A stretch of DNA of 64,000 nucleotides from Bacteroides pyogenes DSM 20611 = JCM 6294 (GCF_000428105.1 NZ_ATZH01000003.1:62001-126000), one strand, 5' to 3'; shown: positions 31,309 to 40,581, counted from the first letter of the stretch. Notes: a model not told the origin generated them from the letters alone. Translations and numbers: made by a program.

Positions 31309-31623
31309 TTAATAGTCGCTGCAAACTTTATTCAGGTCGACGGTGAAACCATCGTTCAACGGCATGAATTTGCCTTTTCGTTTCAGAAATTCTATCAATT
31401 CGTCGATATTCATGTTTTCGGCGGAGCAGGTGTAAAAATGCCGGGAAATGCTGAACCTCTTGATAATGGCTTCTTTCAGGCTGGCTTCCCGCCATAAACG
31501 GTAACAAATGTTACATTCATCGCCCGGATAATGAGATAATAGAAAGCGGTTTAGAAGATTTACGTAAATTTTGTTCAAAACAACGCAAAATATTAAAAGA
31601 AATGCCGTCGATGTATGCAGCAT
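31309..31623 (-). pseudogene. Unrecognised ORF or gene remnant
   Basis: An open frame of 104 codons on the minus strand. The last 65 residues have a natural-looking composition (for example SAENMNIDELIEFLKRKGK), and the DNA there is visibly richer in G+C than its flanks. The first part is low-complexity and hydrophobic and may not be coding. No family was recognised, and there is no evident promoter or neighbour to explain it. It may be the 3' end of a lost gene or a small unknown protein. Confidence 0.3.
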
Positions 31624-31747
31624 ATTATTGAAAATACTATATTTATTCCAACGAGAGTATGAGTTAGGTAATGATTTGTGATGAGTGAATGAGAAGTAGT
31701 ATATATACTATATATTTTCTATTATTAATTACTTAAACACATTTCTT

Positions 31748-32431
31748 ATGGAAGCCAAAAAATCAAGAAAGGCTGCAATCGAGAATCAACGGAGTTCTTG
31801 GTTGTTAATGGGAGTGGTTGTTGCGCTTGCTTTCATGTTCGTTTCGTTCGAATGGACACGACAAGATGTAAAGTTGGCTGCATATTCATCGGCCCACGAT
31901 CCCATTTTTGAAGAGGTACTTATTCCGATTACCCATCCCGAAGAGAAGTTAGAACCGCCTCCCCCTCCGGATACCAAAGTGACGGACGTGTTCAATATAG
32001 TTGCCAATGACGAAGAGGTGGAAACCGCAATGACGATTTCTTCCGAGGATGAGGGTAAGCCCTACGAAGTGCTATGGATACCTCCTGTGGTAGAGACGAA
32101 AGAGGTGGAAGAAGATGTGATAGTGGTGCATGCGGAAGTAATGCCTGAATTTCCGGGTGGAACGTCGGCGTTGATGAAGTATCTGAGTACGCACATTAAG
32201 TATCCCGCTGTTTCGCAGGAAATAGGTGCGTATGGAAGAGTTATCGTTCAGTTTATTGTCGACAAGGACGGAACGATAACGGATCCGGTCGTTGTGCGCG
32301 GCGTAGAAGTTCATTTGGACAAAGAGGCCATTCGTGTAATCAGTTCAATGCCCAAATGGAAGCCCGGAATGCAGAACGGGAAACGAGTGCGGGTGAAGTA
32401 TACACTGCCCGTATTGTTCAGGTTGCAATAG
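31748..32431 (+). CDS. TonB-like energy transducer
   Basis: A 227-residue protein with a short cytoplasmic N-terminus, one membrane helix (about 18-36, LLMGVVVALAFMFVSF), a proline-rich stretch (LEPPPPPDTK), a spacer and a C-terminal TonB domain (about 135-227, PEFPGGTSALMKYLSTHIKY, then VKYTLPVLFRLQ). TonB passes energy from an ExbB/ExbD motor to outer-membrane receptors such as the two SusC proteins of this window. It is not next to exbBD here. Bacteroides genomes carry several TonB paralogues, so pairing with these PULs is unproven. Confidence 0.9.
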   Translation: MEAKKSRKAAIENQRSSWLLMGVVVALAFMFVSFEWTRQDVKLAAYSSAHDPIFEEVLIPITHPEEKLEPPPPPDTKVTDVFNIVANDEEVETAMTISSEDEGKPYEVLWIPPVVETKEVEEDVIVVHAEVMPEFPGGTSALMKYLSTHIKYPAVSQEIGAYGRVIVQFIVDKDGTITDPVVVRGVEVHLDKEAIRVISSMPKWKPGMQNGKRVRVKYTLPVLFRLQ

Positions 32432-32478
32432 TTGTTTGTGATAAGTAGGAGAAGCGACGTGCAAACGTTCTCCTGTAA

Positions 32479-32519
32479 AATGAGGTTGTCTCACGCTAAA
32501 AGGATGAGGCAACCTCATT
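32479..32519 (+). terminator. Hairpin after tonB
   Basis: AATGAGGTTGTCTCA (32479-32493) pairs with TGAGGCAACCTCATT (32505-32519) with one bulge and an 11-base loop. It lacks a strong T-tract but is placed as a terminator, 47 bp after the stop. Confidence 0.65.
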
Positions 32520-32535
32520 CTTCGATAAAAAAGCA

Positions 32536-32543
32536 TATCTTTG
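32536..32543 (+). promoter_or_regulatory. -7 promoter box before the 207-residue gene
   Basis: TATCTTTG matches TAnnTTTG, 65 bp before the start codon at 32609; no good -33 box is seen. Confidence 0.5.
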
Positions 32544-32608
32544 CCGTCGGATTATTCTTAAAACAGAACAAGTGTCTGAATATATAAAGAAAAAGAAATA
32601 CTTGTATT

Positions 32609-33232
32609 ATGGGTTTTCTACTTTGTCTGAAACGTCCTTTTATCTGGCTGTCCCGTTTTCGCCACCGTTGCGGATACGGTGTGCATTCTCCTTTTGCTTT
32701 CGGGCTGATAACCGATGTCGTTTATGAGCGGCGCCCTTATTATGCTTATGCCAATCTGAAAAGTGAGGAAAAAGAGCGACGAAGAAAGGAAGCAAGAATT
32801 AAAGGATATGTAAAAGTGAATCGCTTGCTGTTCCGTTTGGTCAACAGGATACAACCGGCTACGATTGTGGAAGTGGGTCCTTCCTCTGTTGCTTCTTTGT
32901 ACATGCAGGCTGCCAAAAAGTCTGCCGGTTATGTTTTTGCCTCGAATTTGTCGGAGCTTGTGCTCGAAGCCGATACGAAGGTCGATTTCCTTTATCTGAA
33001 TCGATATCGACAACCGGAGGAAGTGGAAAAAATATTTGATATTTGTGCCGGTCGCGTGTCTTCCGGGTCCTTGTTCGTGGTTCATGGAATCTGTTATTCG
33101 AAACCGATGAGGGATGTGTGGAGACGGTTGAAAGAAGACGAACGGGCAGGAATCACGTTCGACCTGTATGATGTCGGGCTGATTTTTTTCGACCGGAAAA
33201 AGTTTAAACAGCATTATGTAGTCAACTTCTGA
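32609..33232 (+). CDS. Putative SAM-dependent methyltransferase-like protein
   Basis: A 207-residue basic protein. The N-terminal RHRCGYGVHSPFAFGLITDVV segment (shown as RHRCGYGVHSP and FAFGLITDVV) is typical of a conserved Bacteroidetes family annotated as class I methyltransferases. The segment PATIVEVGPSS is placed where a glycine-rich SAM-binding loop would be, but it is degenerate, and later motifs are not clear. Function is therefore uncertain and the fold is inferred. The cobalamin adenosyltransferase gene follows after 52 bp. Confidence 0.6.
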   Translation: MGFLLCLKRPFIWLSRFRHRCGYGVHSPFAFGLITDVVYERRPYYAYANLKSEEKERRRKEARIKGYVKVNRLLFRLVNRIQPATIVEVGPSSVASLYMQAAKKSAGYVFASNLSELVLEADTKVDFLYLNRYRQPEEVEKIFDICAGRVSSGSLFVVHGICYSKPMRDVWRRLKEDERAGITFDLYDVGLIFFDRKKFKQHYVVNF

Positions 33233-33284
33233 GAGCCTTTATACGTTAATCTTATATGAATAGAATATTTAAGCAAAACACACC

Positions 33285-33848
33285 ATGAAAAAAAGTCTTG
33301 TATATACGAAAACCGGAGACCGGGGAACGACCAGTTTGGTTGGAGGAAGCCGTGTGCCGAAAACTCATATTCGTCTGGAAGCTTATGGGACGGTAGATGA
33401 GCTTAACTCACATTTGGGATGGCTGCATACATACCTGCGTGATGAAAACGACCGAAACTTTGTTTTGGACGTGCAGCACAAGTTGTTTTCCATCGGTTCG
33501 CATTTGGCTACTGATCAAACAAAAACAAAACTGAAACAGCGTAGTATTATTATGCCGGAAGATGTTGAAAGGATTGAACGAGAGATAGATCGACTGGATG
33601 AGGCGTTGCCTGCTCTTTCCGCTTTCGTCATTCCCGGAGGGAGCCGTGGATCATCTGTTTGCCACGTGTGCCGCACTGTTTGTCGGAGGGCCGAACGGCG
33701 TATTTTGGCGTTGCCCGAAAGTTATGCGATTGCTCCTGAACTTTTGGCTTATATCAACAGATTGTCTGATTATTTGTTTGTTTTATCGCGAAAAATGAAT
33801 GTAGACGAACAAAATATTGAAATATTCTGGGATAATAGTTGGAAATGA
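33285..33848 (+). CDS. PduO-type cob(I)alamin adenosyltransferase
   Basis: A 187-residue enzyme that transfers the adenosyl group of ATP to cob(I)alamin, giving coenzyme B12. The ATP-binding N-terminus [15 protein letters not shown] and the segment [16 protein letters not shown] are diagnostic of the PduO trimeric family, followed by the helical core with [12 protein letters not shown] and [17 protein letters not shown] sequence. It is unrelated to CobA-type enzymes. No cobalamin riboswitch is visible upstream; the only visible promoter candidate is that of the preceding gene. Confidence 0.92.
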   Translation: MKKSLVYTKTGDRGTTSLVGGSRVPKTHIRLEAYGTVDELNSHLGWLHTYLRDENDRNFVLDVQHKLFSIGSHLATDQTKTKLKQRSIIMPEDVERIEREIDRLDEALPALSAFVIPGGSRGSSVCHVCRTVCRRAERRILALPESYAIAPELLAYINRLSDYLFVLSRKMNVDEQNIEIFWDNSWK

Positions 33849-33868
33849 TAGATTTTATTATACTTTTG
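33839..33868 (+). promoter_or_regulatory. Promoter of the DUF2795 gene
   Basis: TTG at 33839-33841 and TACTTTTG at 33861-33868 with a 19-bp spacer. The -33 box lies inside the last codons of the adenosyltransferase gene. Confidence 0.7.
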
Positions 33869-33922
33869 CCGAAAAATAGAAAAGCAAAATAATTAGTATT
33901 CACTTTTTTAATACTGGATTTT

Positions 33923-34144
33923 ATGTATTGGACATTGGAATTAGCATCAAAACTGGAAGATGCTCCCTGGCCGGCAACCAAGGACGAGTTGATTGACTAT
34001 GCCATGCGTTCGGGTGCCCCTCTGGAAGTTATCGAGAATTTGCAAGAGATGGAAGATGAAGGCGAAATTTATGAAAGTATCGAAGATATTTGGCCTGACT
34101 ATCCAAGCAAGGAAGATTTTTTCTTTAACGAGGAAGAGTACTAA
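33923..34144 (+). CDS. DUF2795 small acidic protein
   Basis: A 73-residue, strongly acidic protein of the DUF2795 family (ASKLEDAPWPATKDELIDYA). Its helical core is usually described only as a domain of unknown function. The acidic C-terminus is DFFFNEEEY. It has its own promoter and is monocistronic. No function can be assigned. Confidence 0.85.
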   Translation: MYWTLELASKLEDAPWPATKDELIDYAMRSGAPLEVIENLQEMEDEGEIYESIEDIWPDYPSKEDFFFNEEEY

Positions 34145-34250
34145 CCTGAGAGAGATTTCGAACAAGTATTTTATAATAACCCGATGACCCCAAAAAGGTT
34201 ACCGGGATTTTTTATTTTCATATTTGATAGTAGAAATAAATGGCTGATAG

Positions 34251-34281
34251 TTTGTATTTTACCATTAAATAAATATCTTTG
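34251..34281 (+). promoter_or_regulatory. Promoter of the outer-membrane barrel gene
   Basis: TTTG at 34251-34254 and TATCTTTG at 34274-34281, separated by 19 bp. This position confirms the ATG at 34307 rather than the longer open frame from 34184. Confidence 0.8.
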
Positions 34282-34306
34282 TCTCGAAACTTTAACAAAT
34301 ATATTT

Positions 34307-34909
34307 ATGAAAAAGATTTTTAGTGTTTTTTTAGTTGCCGTATGCATGCTTGTGGCAACTCCGGTTGTAGCTCAAGTACATTTTGGTGTAAAGGGCGGTT
34401 TGAACTTGTCGAAAGCAAGTCTTTCTGATGTGCCTGCAAATTTTAAAAAGGATAATTTTACCGGCTTCTTTATCGGACCCATGGTTGAATTCACTCTGCC
34501 TGTTGTCGGCTTGGGAGTAGACGGGGCTCTGCTGTTCTCTCAGAAAGGAGTCGATGTGGGTAATGAAAAAATCAAGCAGAACGGATTGGATATTCCCGTT
34601 AACCTGAGATATACGTTCGGAGTAGGTCAACTCGCTGCCATTTATCTGGCAGCAGGTCCCGATTTCTATTTCGATTTCGAGAAGAACAAGGATGTTTGGG
34701 ATGCCGATAATAAGAAGCTGCGCACGGATAAGAAAAAAGCGGAAGTTGGTTTCAACCTGGGAGGTGGCGTGAAATTGCTGAATCATCTGCAAGTGGGTGT
34801 GAATTATAACATGCCTTTCAGTGACACTGCTAAATTCTTCAGCGGAGAAGAAGAGTCGGGATCGTATAAGACAAAGACCTGGCAGATTTCCGTAGCCTAT
34901 ATGTTCTAA
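34307..34909 (+). CDS. PorT-like outer-membrane beta-barrel protein
   Basis: A 200-residue protein with a signal peptide ending VVAQ (residues 1 to about 21). Alternating hydrophobic strands, beginning VHFGVKGGLNLSKASL and ending with an aromatic terminal residue (ISVAYMF), are typical of small eight-stranded outer-membrane barrels of the porin/PorT group. An in-frame extension to 34184 would include its promoter and is rejected. The function is unknown, and small barrels of this type are often abundant surface proteins. Confidence 0.85.
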   Translation: MKKIFSVFLVAVCMLVATPVVAQVHFGVKGGLNLSKASLSDVPANFKKDNFTGFFIGPMVEFTLPVVGLGVDGALLFSQKGVDVGNEKIKQNGLDIPVNLRYTFGVGQLAAIYLAAGPDFYFDFEKNKDVWDADNKKLRTDKKKAEVGFNLGGGVKLLNHLQVGVNYNMPFSDTAKFFSGEEESGSYKTKTWQISVAYMF

Positions 34910-35278
34910 TATAGATTTGGTGGTTTCGAACTATCCGAAAGCCGTGTTGAAAGGCGGATATAACGTAGAAATAAACAGCCCGAAAAGTCTGTAAGCATGT
35001 GAGAGGATTTATCCCGACGAGACGTGGGTAGAAAGAACTTAGAAAGGAACAGTGTGTTCCTAGTCATCTTGAAAGAAAGATAGTGGCAAGTCTTAATGAG
35101 ATTTTTAGAAAAAATGTTTTCGCGCAGATTAATGCAATGATTACTTTAATGAGTTTGCATTGATTTGCGCGAATTCGTGTCTGCCTGAAAAGATTTTTGC
35201 GTTTGCCTGAGAAACGCGTTTAGAAGGATAGATAGTTTTTTAGATGGAGGTCTTCTTTTTTGTATCTTTGTGCCTGCA
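34910..35278. other. 369-bp intergenic region with a long hairpin
   Basis: The main structure is an inverted repeat: 35121-35137 (CGCGCAGATTAATGCAA) with 35155-35171, 17 bp in which the two non-Watson-Crick positions are both G-U pairs in RNA. The loop is 17 bases. No T-tract follows at once. The remainder shows no gene; the priA promoter box lies at its right end. Confidence 0.65.
35263..35270 (+). promoter_or_regulatory. -7 promoter box at the priA start
   Basis: TATCTTTG ends only 8 bp before the ATG at 35279. Initiation about 7 bases downstream would place the first transcribed base at or next to the start codon. Confidence 0.6.
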
Positions 35279-37744
35279 ATGAAAAAGTTTGTAGATGTTA
35301 TATTACCCTTGCCTTTGGCAAAGAGTTTTACTTATGCGCTGCCCACCCACTGTGCGGATGAGGTAAAACCGGGTTGTCGGGTGGTGGTGCCTTTCGGTCG
35401 TAAAAAGTTTTATACCGCTATCGTGTGTAATGTGCATTGCTATTCTCCCGAAGGATATGAAGTGAAGGAAATTTCTACCTTGCTCGATCCTTCGCCTATC
35501 CTGCTGCCGGTGCAGTTTAGGTTTTGGAAATGGGTGGCAGACTACTATCTGTGCACGCAGGGGGATGTATATAAGGCTGCTTTGCCTTCGGGATTGAAAC
35601 TGGAAAGCGAGACAATAGTGGAGTACAACCCCGATTTTGAGACGGATGTTTCGTTGCCCGAAAAAGAACAGCGGATACTCGACCTGTTGGCGGCAGATTC
35701 TCAGCAATGTGTCACCAAGTTGGAGAAGGAGAGTGGTGTGAAAAACATCCTTCCTGTCATCAAGTCGTTACTTGATAAGGAGGCGGTTTTTGTTAAAGAG
35801 GAGCTGAGGCGTAACTATAAGCCAAAGACAGAGGCAAGAGTGCGCCTAACGGTGACGCCCGACGAACAGCAGTTGCATATTCTTTTCGACCGTTTGTCTC
35901 ATGCTCCCAAGCAACTTGCGCTGTTGATGAAGTATGTAGAGTGTACGGGTATCTTGGGAGGCGGAGTTCCGAAAGAGATTTCCAAAAAAGAATTGCTCGA
36001 ACGCGCGGGAGTATCTGCCGCCATTCTGAATGGTTTGGTAGAGAAGTGTATCTTTGAAATTTACTTCCATGAAGTGGGACGCTTGAACAGCCAAGTCCCC
36101 GTGCAAAGCGTCTTAAATTCCCTTAATCCTCTGAATGAGTTTCAGCAACGCGCATACGGTGAAATCATAGAATCTTTCCGCCGGAAAAATGTCTGTCTGC
36201 TTCACGGGGTAACCTCCAGCGGGAAAACCGAAGTCTACATTCATCTCATCGAACAAACCATTCGGCAAGGGAAGCAGGTGCTTTATCTGCTTCCCGAAAT
36301 AGCGCTCACCGCACAGATAACCGATCGTCTTCAGCGGGTTTTCGGCTCGAGGCTGGGCATCTATCATTCCAAGTTCCCTGATGCCGAACGGGTGGAGATA
36401 TGGCAGAAGCAGTTGGGAGAAAAAGGGTATGACATTATTCTGGGAGTGCGCTCGTCTGTCTTTCTCCCTTTCCGGAATCTGGGATTGGTTATTGTAGACG
36501 AAGAGCACGAGAATACGTATAAGCAACAAGATCCTGCTCCCCGCTACCATGCGCGCAACGCAGCTATCGTATTGGCTACCATGTATGGGGCGAAAACTCT
36601 TTTGGGAACGGCCACTCCCTCTATCGAGACATGGCAAAATGCCGTAACCGGAAAGTATGGATTCGTGCAATTGAAAGAACGCTATAAAGAAATCCGTCTG
36701 CCCGAGATTATCCCGGTAGACATCAAAGAGTTGCATCGGAAGAAGCGGATGGCCGGCCCGTTCTCTCCTTTGCTCGTGCAATACATGAAAGAGGCGTTGG
36801 AACAGAAAGAGCAGGTAATTCTTTTTCAGAACCGGAGAGGGTTTGCACCTATGGTGGAATGTCGCACATGCGGATGGGTGCCGAAGTGTAAGAATTGCGA
36901 CGTGAGCCTGACTTATCATAAAGGTATTAATCAGCTCACTTGTCATTATTGCGGGTACACTTACGGATTGCCAAAGGCTTGCCCAGCTTGTGAGGGAACG
37001 GAACTGGTAAACCGTGGTTTCGGAACCGAAAAGATAGAAGACGATATCAAGATTCTTTTTCCCGAGGCAGCGGTAGCGCGCATGGACTTGGATACAACCC
37101 GTACACGAACGGCTTATGAGAAGATTATTGCCGACTTCGAACAAGGAAAGACGGATATACTCATCGGTACGCAGATGGTATCGAAAGGACTCGACTTTGA
37201 TCACGTCAGCGTAGTCGGCATTCTGAATGCCGATACCATGTTGAACTATCCCGATTTCCGTGCTTACGAACGGGCTTTCCAACTGATGGCTCAGGTGGCG
37301 GGACGTGCAGGCCGCAAGAACAAACAGGGCAGAGTAGTGTTGCAAACCAGAAGTATCGACCATCCCATCATTCGCCAGGTGATAGCGAACAGTTACAAAG
37401 AGATGGTGGACGGACAGCTTGCCGAACGGCAAATGTTTCGCTATCCGCCCTATTATCGGCTGGTATATGTTTATCTGAAAAACCGGAAGGAGTCTTTACT
37501 CGATGAAATGGCGGGAGTGATGGCAGATAAGCTCAGAGCTGTGTTCGGTAATCGGGTGCTGGGCCCTGATAAGCCTCCTGTAGCCCGCATACAGACTTTA
37601 TATATAAAAAAGATCATTCTGAAAATAGAGCATAATGCTCCCATGGAACGTGTGCGTGAATTGCTGTCACGGATACAGGGTGAGATGCAGGAAGAAGAAC
37701 GTTTTAAGTCGCTCATCGTTTACTACGATGTAGATCCGGTATAA
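35279..37744 (+). CDS. priA: Primosomal helicase PriA
   Basis: An 821-residue superfamily 2 helicase that reloads the replication machinery at stalled forks. The N-terminal DNA-binding domain (about 1-105, VVVPFGRKKFYTAIV) is followed by the helicase with Walker A Lys316 (GVTSSGKTE), the DEEH box, GTATPS and a zinc-binding cysteine cluster (CRTCGWVPKCKNC, later CHYCG and CPAC). Motif VI includes QVAGRAGR. An alternative GTG at 35270 overlaps the promoter box and is not preferred. The gene is monocistronic, and 250 bp of mostly featureless DNA follow. Confidence 0.95.
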   Translation: MKKFVDVILPLPLAKSFTYALPTHCADEVKPGCRVVVPFGRKKFYTAIVCNVHCYSPEGYEVKEISTLLDPSPILLPVQFRFWKWVADYYLCTQGDVYKAALPSGLKLESETIVEYNPDFETDVSLPEKEQRILDLLAADSQQCVTKLEKESGVKNILPVIKSLLDKEAVFVKEELRRNYKPKTEARVRLTVTPDEQQLHILFDRLSHAPKQLALLMKYVECTGILGGGVPKEISKKELLERAGVSAAILNGLVEKCIFEIYFHEVGRLNSQVPVQSVLNSLNPLNEFQQRAYGEIIESFRRKNVCLLHGVTSSGKTEVYIHLIEQTIRQGKQVLYLLPEIALTAQITDRLQRVFGSRLGIYHSKFPDAERVEIWQKQLGEKGYDIILGVRSSVFLPFRNLGLVIVDEEHENTYKQQDPAPRYHARNAAIVLATMYGAKTLLGTATPSIETWQNAVTGKYGFVQLKERYKEIRLPEIIPVDIKELHRKKRMAGPFSPLLVQYMKEALEQKEQVILFQNRRGFAPMVECRTCGWVPKCKNCDVSLTYHKGINQLTCHYCGYTYGLPKACPACEGTELVNRGFGTEKIEDDIKILFPEAAVARMDLDTTRTRTAYEKIIADFEQGKTDILIGTQMVSKGLDFDHVSVVGILNADTMLNYPDFRAYERAFQLMAQVAGRAGRKNKQGRVVLQTRSIDHPIIRQVIANSYKEMVDGQLAERQMFRYPPYYRLVYVYLKNRKESLLDEMAGVMADKLRAVFGNRVLGPDKPPVARIQTLYIKKIILKIEHNAPMERVRELLSRIQGEMQEEERFKSLIVYYDVDPV

Positions 37745-37994
37745 AACAGACCGTTGCGTTATGTCATCTGAAGGAAAACAGCCTGCTTTCTATTATCCAT
37801 ACTTCCGGCACGATCTTCCTGACTGTCGACTACTTGTTTGGCAGCTTCAGAGCTTGATATACCTCACGCTTTTGGAGCGGTGGGATAATGTGAAGTATTG
37901 CAAGACAACAAGCCGAAATATAGACGTTGGTAATATAATGGATGGAGGTTATTTCCCATTTTTATTCGGGGGTAGCTGTTAATTTTATAAGAAT

Positions 37995-38465
37995 ATGAAA
38001 AAAATACTGTTTGTTTGCTTAGGCAATATATGCCGCAGCTCTGCGGCGGAAGAAGTGATGCTCCATTTATTGAAGGAAAGGGGAGTGGAAAAAGATTTTA
38101 TGATTGACTCCGCCGGGATTCTTTCCTACCATCAGGGAGAATTGCCCGACAGCCGGATGCGTGCGCATGCCGCCCGTCGGGGGTATCAACTGGTGCACCG
38201 TTCGCGCCCGGTGCAGACGGAAGATTTTTACAGCTTCGATTTAATTATCGGGATGGATGACCGGAATATAGACGATCTGAAAGAGAAGGCTCCATCGCCC
38301 GAAGAGTGGAAGAAAATCAATAGGATGACAGACTATTGCACTCGCATAGCTGCCGATCACGTACCCGACCCCTATTACGGAGGGGCGGAGGGTTTTGAAT
38401 ATGTATTGGATATTCTGGAAGATGCTTGTGAAGGCTTGCTCACTTCTTTAACTCAGGATAGCTGA
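37995..38465 (+). CDS. Low-molecular-weight protein-tyrosine phosphatase
   Basis: A 156-residue cytoplasmic phosphatase with the P-loop CLGNICRS (catalytic Cys8, Arg14) and the general-acid segment VPDPYYGG near residue 125. It dephosphorylates phosphotyrosine proteins; in bacteria such enzymes often control exopolysaccharide kinases, but none is encoded nearby. The stop lies inside the end of the convergent HD gene (26-bp overlap), so the two transcripts oppose each other. Confidence 0.92.
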   Translation: MKKILFVCLGNICRSSAAEEVMLHLLKERGVEKDFMIDSAGILSYHQGELPDSRMRAHAARRGYQLVHRSRPVQTEDFYSFDLIIGMDDRNIDDLKEKAPSPEEWKKINRMTDYCTRIAADHVPDPYYGGAEGFEYVLDILEDACEGLLTSLTQDS

Positions 38466-40515
38466 TTCGAGTATGATAAGCGATTTTCAGCTTCTCCTTG
38501 AATACGGTTTTCACAGTAGCGATGTCTTTAAATGTGATGGGACAATCTTTGAAGTATCCCTCTGCTACTTGAGAGTCGATAATCTTGTCGACAAGATTGT
38601 TGATACTTTCTTCCGTATATTCCGGCAAACTGCGGGAAGCCGCTTCCACACTGTCAGCCATCATCAGGATGGCTGTCTCTTTGGTAAACGGATTAGGCCC
38701 CGGATAGGTAAATTTTTCTTTATCGGGTTCTTCTCCCGGATGTTCGTTTTTCCATGAAATATAAAAATACTTGGTTTTTCCACGTCCATGGTGAGTGGAG
38801 ATAAAGTCTTTAATAACCTTAGGCAAGTTGTGCTTGTCCGCCAATTTCATACCGCCGGTAATGTGCTTGATGACAACCTGCGCACTTTGTTCATAGCTCA
38901 GATTCTTGTGCGGGTTGATGCCTCCCGATTGGTTTTCGGTAAAGAAAGCCGGGTTTTCCATTTTTCCTATATCATGATATAGAGCGCCTGTACGTACCAA
39001 CTGACTGTTAGCTCCGATACGGTTAGCCGCTTCGGAGGCCAGATTGGCCACCTGCATGGAATGTTGGAAGGTGCCGGGCACAGTTTCCGACATTCGGCGC
39101 AAAAGGGGGCTGTTTATATTTGAAAGTTCTACGAGGGTAACATTGGAGGTGAATCCGAATGTTTTTTCCAGCAGGAATAGCAACGGATAAGCGAAGAGTA
39201 ACAAGATACCATTGATTATGAAGTAACTATACATTCGCACATTTAGTTTCGATAGATCGCTTGAAAAACCGTTTCCCGCCATAAGTTCGAGCGCGAGGTA
39301 AATACTAATGTAAGTCGCTATCACCAGTAAAGCAGTGCGGACTAATTGAGATCGTTGTGAAAGTTCGCGAAGGCTGAAAATGGCCACTAGTCCTGCGCCC
39401 AATTGCGTCAGTATGAACTCATGTGGGAATCTGAGCGATATGGAGCAAATAAGTATGGTGACAACGTGCGTCAGGAAAGCGGTTCGCGAATCGAGAAATA
39501 CGCGTATGATAATCGGCAGCATTGCATAAGGAATAATGTTGATATTGAATATATTGTGCGTAATCATGAGCGCTGTGATTACACTGTAAAAAACAATCAG
39601 CATGAACAACAAAGAAAGCCTTCCCTTGTGTACGTAATAGTCTTTTCGGAACAGGTCGAGGTAAAGCATGAAGTAAAATATCAGCATACTTACAAAAAGA
39701 ATTTGACCCACAACTACCAGCCGGCTTTGTCCGGTTGATTCGCTTCGTTTGATTGATTCTTTGCGTAGCGATTCCAGAATGTTGTAGGTTTCGGGACTGA
39801 TGATTTCTCCCCGGTCGACTATTTTTTGTCCGGCAACTACAAGCCCGCTTGCCCACGAATAGTTTTTGAAAATGTCTTCCTGCGCAGCTTGAGTACGCTG
39901 GCGGTCGAAAGACAAGTTTGGAGCGATGTATTCGTTCATGGCGCACTGACGGAGAATGTCTAAGTTGAGAGGCAGGGAATCGGCGGCGGATAGCAGATAC
40001 TCATAGGCTTTTTTCACGGTGAAGAGGTTTTCGGTAGCTTCCGGGTTGGCCAGTTTATCGTCGATAATCATAATGGAAACCACACTGTCTTTTTCGAGTT
40101 TCTGTTTGTCTTCCGTAGAAACGATTCCGATTGCGTAAATCCTTTTCAGTGTTTTTTCAATATATCTCAAATGCTCTGCGGCCGCAGGAATACCTTTCAG
40201 ATTTGCGTGGCCTTGCCGCTTCAGCTTTTCCAAAGCTTCTTTTTCCACACTTTTGTTGAGCGTATAGTAGGGCTGGAAAAACTCCATCAAGCTGTCTTTC
40301 TCGTGCTTCACTACCGATTCGCTTTTATAAATCGGGAAATCGAAAGTGGCTATCAACTGGGCGTATTTCCACGGTTTGTTCATATCGAACTGATAGTTGA
40401 ATTTTCCGTCGCGAGGCAAGAAATATACAATAAGAGCTACTGTGACTATAAACAATAAAGCTTTATATATTAAATTTTTCCGTAAGAAGCCTCTTTTTCC
40501 TTTCAGATATTCCAT
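38440..40515 (-). CDS. 7TM-HD phosphodiesterase (PgpH-like)
   Basis: A 691-residue inner-membrane protein: one N-terminal helix, an extracytoplasmic domain (about 45-265), seven membrane helices (about 270-470) and a cytoplasmic HD domain with catalytic His514-Asp515 (LYHDIGKMENPAFF) and STHHGRGKTKYF. Proteins of this architecture (7TMR-HDED with HD, PgpH/YqfF) hydrolyse cyclic di-AMP in Listeria and relatives. The same role is inferred here. It is transcribed divergently from gltX and overlaps the phosphatase gene at its 3' end. Confidence 0.9.
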   Translation of the reverse strand: MEYLKGKRGFLRKNLIYKALLFIVTVALIVYFLPRDGKFNYQFDMNKPWKYAQLIATFDFPIYKSESVVKHEKDSLMEFFQPYYTLNKSVEKEALEKLKRQGHANLKGIPAAAEHLRYIEKTLKRIYAIGIVSTEDKQKLEKDSVVSIMIIDDKLANPEATENLFTVKKAYEYLLSAADSLPLNLDILRQCAMNEYIAPNLSFDRQRTQAAQEDIFKNYSWASGLVVAGQKIVDRGEIISPETYNILESLRKESIKRSESTGQSRLVVVGQILFVSMLIFYFMLYLDLFRKDYYVHKGRLSLLFMLIVFYSVITALMITHNIFNINIIPYAMLPIIIRVFLDSRTAFLTHVVTILICSISLRFPHEFILTQLGAGLVAIFSLRELSQRSQLVRTALLVIATYISIYLALELMAGNGFSSDLSKLNVRMYSYFIINGILLLFAYPLLFLLEKTFGFTSNVTLVELSNINSPLLRRMSETVPGTFQHSMQVANLASEAANRIGANSQLVRTGALYHDIGKMENPAFFTENQSGGINPHKNLSYEQSAQVVIKHITGGMKLADKHNLPKVIKDFISTHHGRGKTKYFYISWKNEHPGEEPDKEKFTYPGPNPFTKETAILMMADSVEAASRSLPEYTEESINNLVDKIIDSQVAEGYFKDCPITFKDIATVKTVFKEKLKIAYHTRISYPELKK

Positions 40516-40573
40516 AACCTTTGATTTTTTGGCGAAAAGTACGAAAAAAAACCATAGTATGAAAAAAAAGATT

Positions 40574-40581
40574 TAATTTTG
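40574..40581 (+). promoter_or_regulatory. -7 promoter box of gltX
   Basis: TAATTTTG fits TAnnTTTG and lies 32 bp before the gltX ATG, inside the 98-bp divergent region with the HD gene. Confidence 0.6.

Larger units (their letters stand above)
30816..31747. other. 930-bp interval with the copy 2 repeat and an ORF remnant
   Basis: Between the phosphoesterase and TonB genes lie a terminator (30834-30858), the second 92-bp palindromic element (31096-31187), a short minus-strand open frame that looks like a gene remnant (31309-31500) and otherwise A+T-rich sequence without recognisable genes. Confidence 0.7.

Noticed and set aside
33233..33284. Cobalamin riboswitch before the adenosyltransferase gene
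   Set aside because: The gap is 52 bp, far too short, and no B12-box sequence is present.
34184..34306. Upstream extension of the outer-membrane barrel protein
   Set aside because: It would translate through the -33/-7 promoter; the signal peptide starts at 34307.
37761..37982. 73-codon frame between priA and the phosphatase gene
   Set aside because: Composition does not look like protein, no motif, and no clear start context.
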